From NCBI GenBank assembly GCA_015680685.1, contig MNCI01026985.1, forward strand, positions 197,244 to 233,572: a stretch of 36,329 nucleotides of DNA, written 5' to 3'. The translations under genes and the position numbers were made by a program. Each line of letters starts with the position of its first letter. Position 1 is the first letter of the stretch. Positions 31,489 through 36,329 of the stretch are shown here, one piece after another. This DNA is from Gnetum montanum. Lineage: Eukaryota; Streptophyta; Gnetopsida; Gnetales; Gnetaceae. A model generated the notes under the pieces. That model ran no database searches, was not told where the DNA came from, and saw only the letters and a program-made list of their open reading frames with translations.

Positions 31489-32666
31489 GCTCAAAAGGAC
31501 GATGTGCGAAAACGTTCCTGGAAATATGCATTAATAGGAGACACCTGGTATTACAAATCCTATGAAGGAATTTTTCTGATATGCGTTAGTAGCGTTGACG
31601 GTCAAACAATTGTAGAACAAGTCCATGAAGGACTTTGTGGAGGGCACATAGCACCTAAAGCAATGGCAACGAAGATTAGGCGCTTAGGCTACTACTGGCC
31701 ACACATGGAGTACGATTGCATCTCCAAGGTCAAAATGTGTGACATTTGCCAAAAGCATGGTAATCTAATACATGTTCCACCTAATGAATTGCACACAACA
31801 CAAATCACATGGCCATTCCAAAAATGGGGATTAGACCTAATTGGACCAATAACGCCATCATCCTCTGTAGGACATAGTTTCATTATCACTACAACTAAAT
31901 ATTTCACAAAGTGGGTGGAAGCTATTCCCCTTAGGAAAACCATGTCTAAACACGTTTGCAATTTCATAATGGAAAATATCCTGACTCATTTTGGTATTCC
32001 AATGACCATCGTTACTGATAATGGGCCACAGTTCAGCAGTGCAGATACTAAAGGCTTCTGTGAAAGCCTAGGTATTAAACATGCATTCTCATCATCTTAC
32101 TACCCATAGAGCAATGGTCAAGTGGAGGCTACAAACAAAACTGTCATCATGGTGCTCAAAAAGATGTTAAATTAGAGTAAGAGATGATGGCATGAACAAT
32201 TAGTCTATGCATTGTGGGCATACAAAACGATACATCAAACATCTATAAGTAAAACTCCATATAGTCTTGTATACAGATCTGAAACTATTTTACCTCTAGA
32301 ATTATAGGTTCCTTCAATGCAGATAGTTCTCTCAGACCTCCTCGATGAAAGCCAAAACAATGAACTACGCATTGTTGACCTGATTCAATAGAAGAAGAAC
32401 ATGTGTGAATGCTTGATCAAATAAAATGGTACCAGAAACAATAGAGGCAAAGGCATAAACACGATCTCCATAAACACCCAATCAAAGAAGGAGATCTAGT
32501 CCTTAAGACCGCTCGTGAACATCCAGACAAATTCTCAGCCAACTGAGAAGGGCCTTACTTGGTCACCAAGGCATACAATAATGGAGCATTCAAACTTGCT
32601 GACATGGACGGGAACGAGTTTGCTAACCCTACAAATCATTTGTACCTGAAGTGGTACTATGTCTGA
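31489..32666 (+). pseudogene. int: Integrase of outer element (decayed)
   Basis: N-terminal HHCC residues in HEGLCGGHIAPK and CDICQKHG; catalytic Asp in KWGLDLIGP, Asp in TDNGPQFSS, and Glu in SNGQVEATN just after a TAG (32107-32109; Gln in the inner copy). The C-terminal part keeps GPYLVTKAY and NHLYLKWYYV before TGA at 32664-32666, with more stops (TAG 32174, TAG 32306, TGA near 32543) and a frameshift near 32420. There is no chromodomain. Upstream, RKRSWKYALIGDTWYY is a segment that in the inner copy has been broken by stops. Confidence 0.93.
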
Positions 32667-32679
32667 TAAACTTGAGGTA

Positions 32680-33060
32680 CGAGACAATCCTGGCATCATG
32701 ACTTAAAACTGGTACCACAGACAGTCCTAGCATCATGACTTAAAACTAATACCACAGATAGTCTTGGAATCATGACTTAAAACTGATACCACAGATAGTC
32801 CTAGGGCCATGACTTGAAACTGGCACCACAGAGCTCTGTTTGATATCACGCTAAACTGCCATATCTGTCTACCATGATGTGAAACTAGCATCCAGAGTCC
32901 ACTAAGACTATAAACTGGTTTGCCTCTTCACAACCCACTATGACTATAAACTAGCAATGCACCATCCGCTACAACGCTAAACTAGCACCGTCCAAAGGGT
33001 TATGACATGAAACTAATCCACAACAGTCTGCTAAGACTATAAACTGGTGACATCATTAAC
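32680..33060 (+). repeat. 3' UTR repeats of outer element, 37-bp unit
   Basis: Four copies of a unit like CATGACTTAAAACTGGTACC followed by ACAGACAGTCCTAG..., then looser copies with GACTATAAACTGG cores up to 33050. The same unit in the inner element has grown to eleven copies. It begins directly after the integrase stop. Confidence 0.9.
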
Positions 33061-34096
33061 AACCAGGAAAAACTTGAAAAGATGTGTTACTGTGATTAGC
33101 TATTCATGTTCCACAAAAGACTTGTTGCATGATTTGTCTCATGGATCCTAATGAAGCTGATGCTATTCATGAGTCCATTTGCTTTGAATTTGCACTCAGT
33201 GGCTCCATCTCCTTGTTTACAATGCTTAGTTAACCAACTCCATTTGTGGTTTTCTTGTTTTCTTAGAGTTGTGTTTATAGGATGATACACCTGAGGTGTT
33301 CATGCATTGATGCACTTCATCGTGATGACAAGGTATCACATTTTTCCTTATACATATAACTGGGTTAATCAATCCGTTCATAAGTACATTCCCGACTCCT
33401 GACACATCCCCTATTTCCCCATCATGCTCCCCTTAGCCTATTCAATTACACTCCCTTGATACATTCTGCTCACCTCAAAACTCTTCATACACTGTTACAC
33501 ACTGTAACTCCCTAAGCAGTTGTAACGCAAAACACAGTACACAATGCATGACCCAAAATGCAAGCGCTCGAATACGAGCACAACACTAAAAGCAAGCTCT
33601 TTCAAAAAGACCAAAGAGAAAAAGAAAAGTAAAAGAAAAAGAAAGACAAACCAAAGCAAAAATAAAAGAAAAGAAGAAACAAACAAAAAAGAAAAATAAC
33701 AAAAAGGTCAAAAAGAAAAATGCACAGAAAAGGTTACACTCGTGTCTCAAAGAGACACCATGTTGCACATCATTGCGTGGCTTTGGCTATTTACAACAGG
33801 CCCCATAAACACTCTTTAAGAGTCTGGTTTCTCCAAAGAACGCACCTCCTATGTCTTAGCTCCAAGTCTGCTAAAATCTGGCTATTGACAAGGATCAAAG
33901 ATATAGCTCGTTCATGTGAGAGCATTCCTCTCCCACAATCTCGATAGCAATCATAACCCTTAATCAACTCCTAACTTCCCCCAGTTACAATCCCTTGCAT
34001 CTTGAACCATATTCCCTCAATCCCATGTACTTTTGAACACGGTGCGATGACATCCAGCCAAGGGCCAATGGTTAATGCTTGGTACTTGGTTGTTCA
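33061..34096 (+). other. 3' UTR of outer element with purine-rich tract
   Basis: No gene is supported. The region matches the inner 3' UTR in blocks (for example TGGCTATTGACAAGGATCAA, CGGTGCGATGACATC). 33598-33722 is A/G-rich on the element strand, with many AAAGAAAA words; the inner element has a shorter tract in the same place. The small frames seen on the opposite strand come from this tract. Confidence 0.6.
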
Positions 34097-34173
34097 TGGT
34101 GTTTTGCACTTCTTTGTCGATGCCTCTTAGGTGGATTCCTCCAGACATCAACAAAGAGGGGCCAATGAAACAC
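34097..34173 (+). other. Polypurine tract in a hairpin, outer element
   Basis: AAAGAGGGGCCAA (34153-34165) directly precedes the LTR start TGAAAC. CTTCTTTGTCGATG (34109-34122) can pair with CATCAACAAAGAGG (34146-34159) at 12 of 14 positions, so the tract forms part of a stem. A shorter outer stem (GTGTTT near 34100 with AAACAC at 34168) reaches into the LTR. Confidence 0.75.
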
Positions 34174-35888
34174 AACTAATTTTGACCTAGCACTTTAAAA
34201 TGAGAACGACTTAAGCCCTTTTGAAGTTTCGGGAAGCAAAATTTGGGCTAAGGCATGGAGCTCACACCCAGCTTGCCCAAGACGACTTGCTCACCCTCAG
34301 CGTGAGCAGCTTCACACAACGTCAAAACTGGGTTAAAAGTGATCATTTCTAAGTGGTTTTCAAGAGTCATGCTATAGGTCACACTGCAACGTAACTCTAG
34401 CGTGACCAACTCCAGGAGCCTCCAAACCGAGTCAAAACGATCTAACTTCAAAAGTGCAAATCTTCCTCGGAGTTCATGTGCAAATCATCCTTTCAGAATG
34501 TTAGAATTTTAGCTCAAAATTGCAAGTTTTTTTTAGAAGTTTTTCTAAAGTCATGCTGCAGCTCACATTGTAGCATGAGTCTAGCATGACTTGCCAAAAG
34601 TGGCTCTGAACAGGGCACATTTAGGCTCAAATTTTGACTTGCAAGGTCAAACACAGGCATGCAATTGTTGCACTCAGGAATCAAGCTTCAAAGTTTAAAA
34701 TTTGATGAAAAATTGTAAGTCTTTGCTCAGCGTTCTGCGGGTCACACTGCAGGTCATGCTGCAGCATGGGTGTAGTGTGACCTATCCAAAATGGCTCCAA
34801 ATCAGACACATTAAGTTCAAATTCAAAATTTCAGGTCACTCTCAAGTTTAGACACATTCAGGGCAATAGTTGCATTCAAGGAACAAGCTTCAGAAATCAA
34901 AATTTGGTGTCAAATATCTCATTTTACCTCACTTAGACTGAGGTCACATTGAGGACATGCCCAGCATGAATGACCAGCGTGAGTGCAAGCAAGAACGCCT
35001 CAAAAGCCATAGAACCACCTGAATCGGCATCCTGCAGCAGTCAAAGCAGTCAAATCAAAGATCTAGAAGTTCCAAGCAAGTCAGGGTCAATTTCTCTTGT
35101 TGTATAATGTAAATCTTCATTTGTGGGCTTGTCAAGCCCTCATAGTCTAAATTGTATGTATTTCCATGGGCTTGAATGACCCTCACGTTGTAAGATACAG
35201 TGAACTTGGTCAAGAATGTAGCTTACCCACACATGTCCAACTCACGCACAGTTGTCCATTGGACACGTGTCACTTGATCCACTTTCCTCTCATCTCCCAG
35301 TCATTGATTCCATTCTTGAATTTCGTGCCTAAGCTCAGCCCAATCCTATAAATACCTTGTCAATTCACATAAAAGGGGTTGGCAATTTTTGAGTTAAACA
35401 GCTTAGGAAACTTAGACCAGGGATCCTTGGACGCTTGGCACACTCTGACTGATAGCATCCAAGCACTTCTGAAACACATCACATCACATCGCCCCAGGGC
35501 TTGGTGCTTGACCTGCCATCTACACGTGTAGCTACACTTTGACCGGTGCACATCTTTTCTATGAAATACAATACAACTCATTTTTGCCATCCAATTTACT
35601 GTTTACTCTATTTTACATTCAGTTCATATTTTGTTTACGTTTTGATTATGATACCAGTTTAACCTTACATTTCGTATGTGTTGTTTTGCATTTTAAAATA
35701 TCAGTTACGATAACCCCAGCGCAAGCCATAATCCTTGGTTGATTTGCGTGCAGACCATCCAAGGCACTCTGCCTTCATTTACTTTTCCAACTTGCCCTTG
35801 GGCGAAGGTCGGGTCAGCTGTGTTTGCTCGACGATCTTTCAGTATTTGTTTCCCTTCCAGCCTTACACCGACGATTTAGGTCAGTACA
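34166..35888 (+). repeat. 3' LTR of outer element
   Basis: About 1723 bp, starts TGAAACACAACTAATTTTG and ends GGTCAGTACA. It carries the ~185-bp-spaced dyad units, a TATA box (35347-35354) and a strong dyad at 34740-34782 that the 5' LTR lacks. The next bases (ATGCC) do not repeat those before the 5' LTR. Confidence 0.92.
34740..34782. repeat. Dyad symmetry in 3' LTR
   Basis: GGTCACACT (34740-34748) is the exact inverse of AGTGTGACC (34774-34782). Between them CATGCTGCAGCATG (34755-34768) is a perfect 14-bp palindrome. Most of this is missing at the same place in the 5' LTR (near 3017). Confidence 0.8.
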
Positions 35889-36329
35889 ATGCCCTTTTTG
35901 CCCTTGCATATCCTCAAACCAGTAAGTCTATGGGCCCCACAATTGATTAATGGTTATGGAAAGTTAAGAACCTAATCAAGAAGAATTTACCTAAGAATTT
36001 TGACACATCAAACTAAGACATTGAACAAAACATGAAAAATTGGCAATGAGATGAATTATGAAAATTTAGTTTCTTCATTCCTTATGTTAATTTCTAAATA
36101 ACAAAATGGAAATTTCTAATTTGGTTCTTTGTTTCTTTCCTTATGCAAATTTCAAAAATGTGGAATGGAAAATTCTGATTTCAAATACAAAATGGAAAAC
36201 TATAAAAATCTAATTTACTTTCTATTTTTATATCTTATGCTAATTTCAAACATCAAATTACTGTAACTACCTTCATTCATACCTTTTCTCCCTCTATATA
36301 ACATAATTTCTCTTTGTTCATCTTAATCT
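35889..36329. other. AT-rich right flank, no gene
   Basis: AT-rich, with three loose repeats of a segment containing AAAATGGAAA...CTAATTT...TTCTTTCCTTATG (36080-36240). Near the end CCCTCTATATAACAT (about 36290) resembles a TATA box in front of something beyond the window. No frame is supported. Confidence 0.45.

Larger units (their letters stand above)
2439..35888 (+). mobile_element. Outer Tat-lineage Ty3/gypsy LTR retrotransposon, interrupted
   Basis: This is a full-length but decayed element: two direct LTRs, a PBS, gag, protease, RT-RNase H, a second RNase H, integrase, a polypurine tract and a 3' LTR. Without the inner insert (7162-21175) it is about 19.4 kb, in the size range of Ogre-type elements. 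The second RNase H of archaeal type places it in the plant Tat lineage. All coding domains contain stops and frameshifts, so it cannot be autonomous now. It is unusual in holding a 6.9-kb predicted intron between protease and RT with an antisense gene in it. No target-site duplication is visible, so the ends may have been changed by recombination or simple decay. Confidence 0.9.

Noticed and set aside
33495-33768. Phe/Leu-rich minus-strand frames resembling membrane proteins
   Set aside because: They come from translating the purine-rich tract in reverse.
36290-36303. Promoter of a host gene at the right end
   Set aside because: Only a TATA-like word; no coding sequence follows within the window.

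Overview
The window looks like heterochromatic repeat DNA from a land plant with a large genome. It holds no intact host gene, rRNA or tRNA that I can see. Almost all of it is two related, decayed LTR retrotransposons of the Ty3/gypsy class, one inserted in the other. Both carry a second, archaeal-type RNase H domain after the usual RT-RNase H, which is the hallmark of the plant Tat/Ogre lineage. The exact plant group cannot be read from the sequence.

Layout. 1-2438: flank with a decayed, unrecognised minus-strand coding region (about 60-1690). 2439-35888: outer element on the + strand, about 19.4 kb without its insert. It has a 5' LTR (2439-4148), PBS (4155-4174), tandem-repeat leader, gag (4609-6698), a proline-rich linker, protease (to 22337), a long predicted intron (22261-29185), RT-RNase H (29186-30819), archaeal-type RNase H, integrase (to 32666), a repeat-rich 3' UTR, a polypurine tract in a hairpin, and a 3' LTR (34166-35888). 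7162-21175: inner element of about 14.0 kb on the - strand, inserted in the gag-protease linker of the outer one. Its two LTRs (7162-8502 and 19835-21175) are both 1341 bp, and it is flanked by a 5-bp target duplication, AGAAC/AGGAC. 35889-36329: AT-rich flank.

The most interesting system is between protease and RT. In the outer element a consensus splice donor (AAG|GTGAGT, 22260/22261) near the end of the protease frame and an acceptor (GGCAG|GAG, 29185/29186) just before RT define a predicted 6.9-kb intron. Splicing would join Gag-Pro to Pol; without splicing, a conserved alternative tail and a stop would give Gag-Pro only. Inside this intron, on the opposite strand, lies a decayed gene (about 26690-23036) with its own six small GT-AG introns of 85-100 bp. 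The inner element has a shortened intron (about 1.3 kb) that still keeps the terminal exon of the same antisense gene (14248-14349). The gene was therefore an ancestral part of this family, not a chance insertion.

Both elements are dead copies. Stop codons mostly replace Gln, Arg and Trp codons, as expected from C-to-T decay of methylated plant repeats, and frameshifts often lie in A runs. By eye the inner LTRs differ at roughly 7% of positions and the outer at roughly 10%, in agreement with the nesting order. Short tandem arrays sharing an ATGAC..TAAACT core stand at the same three module boundaries in both elements.
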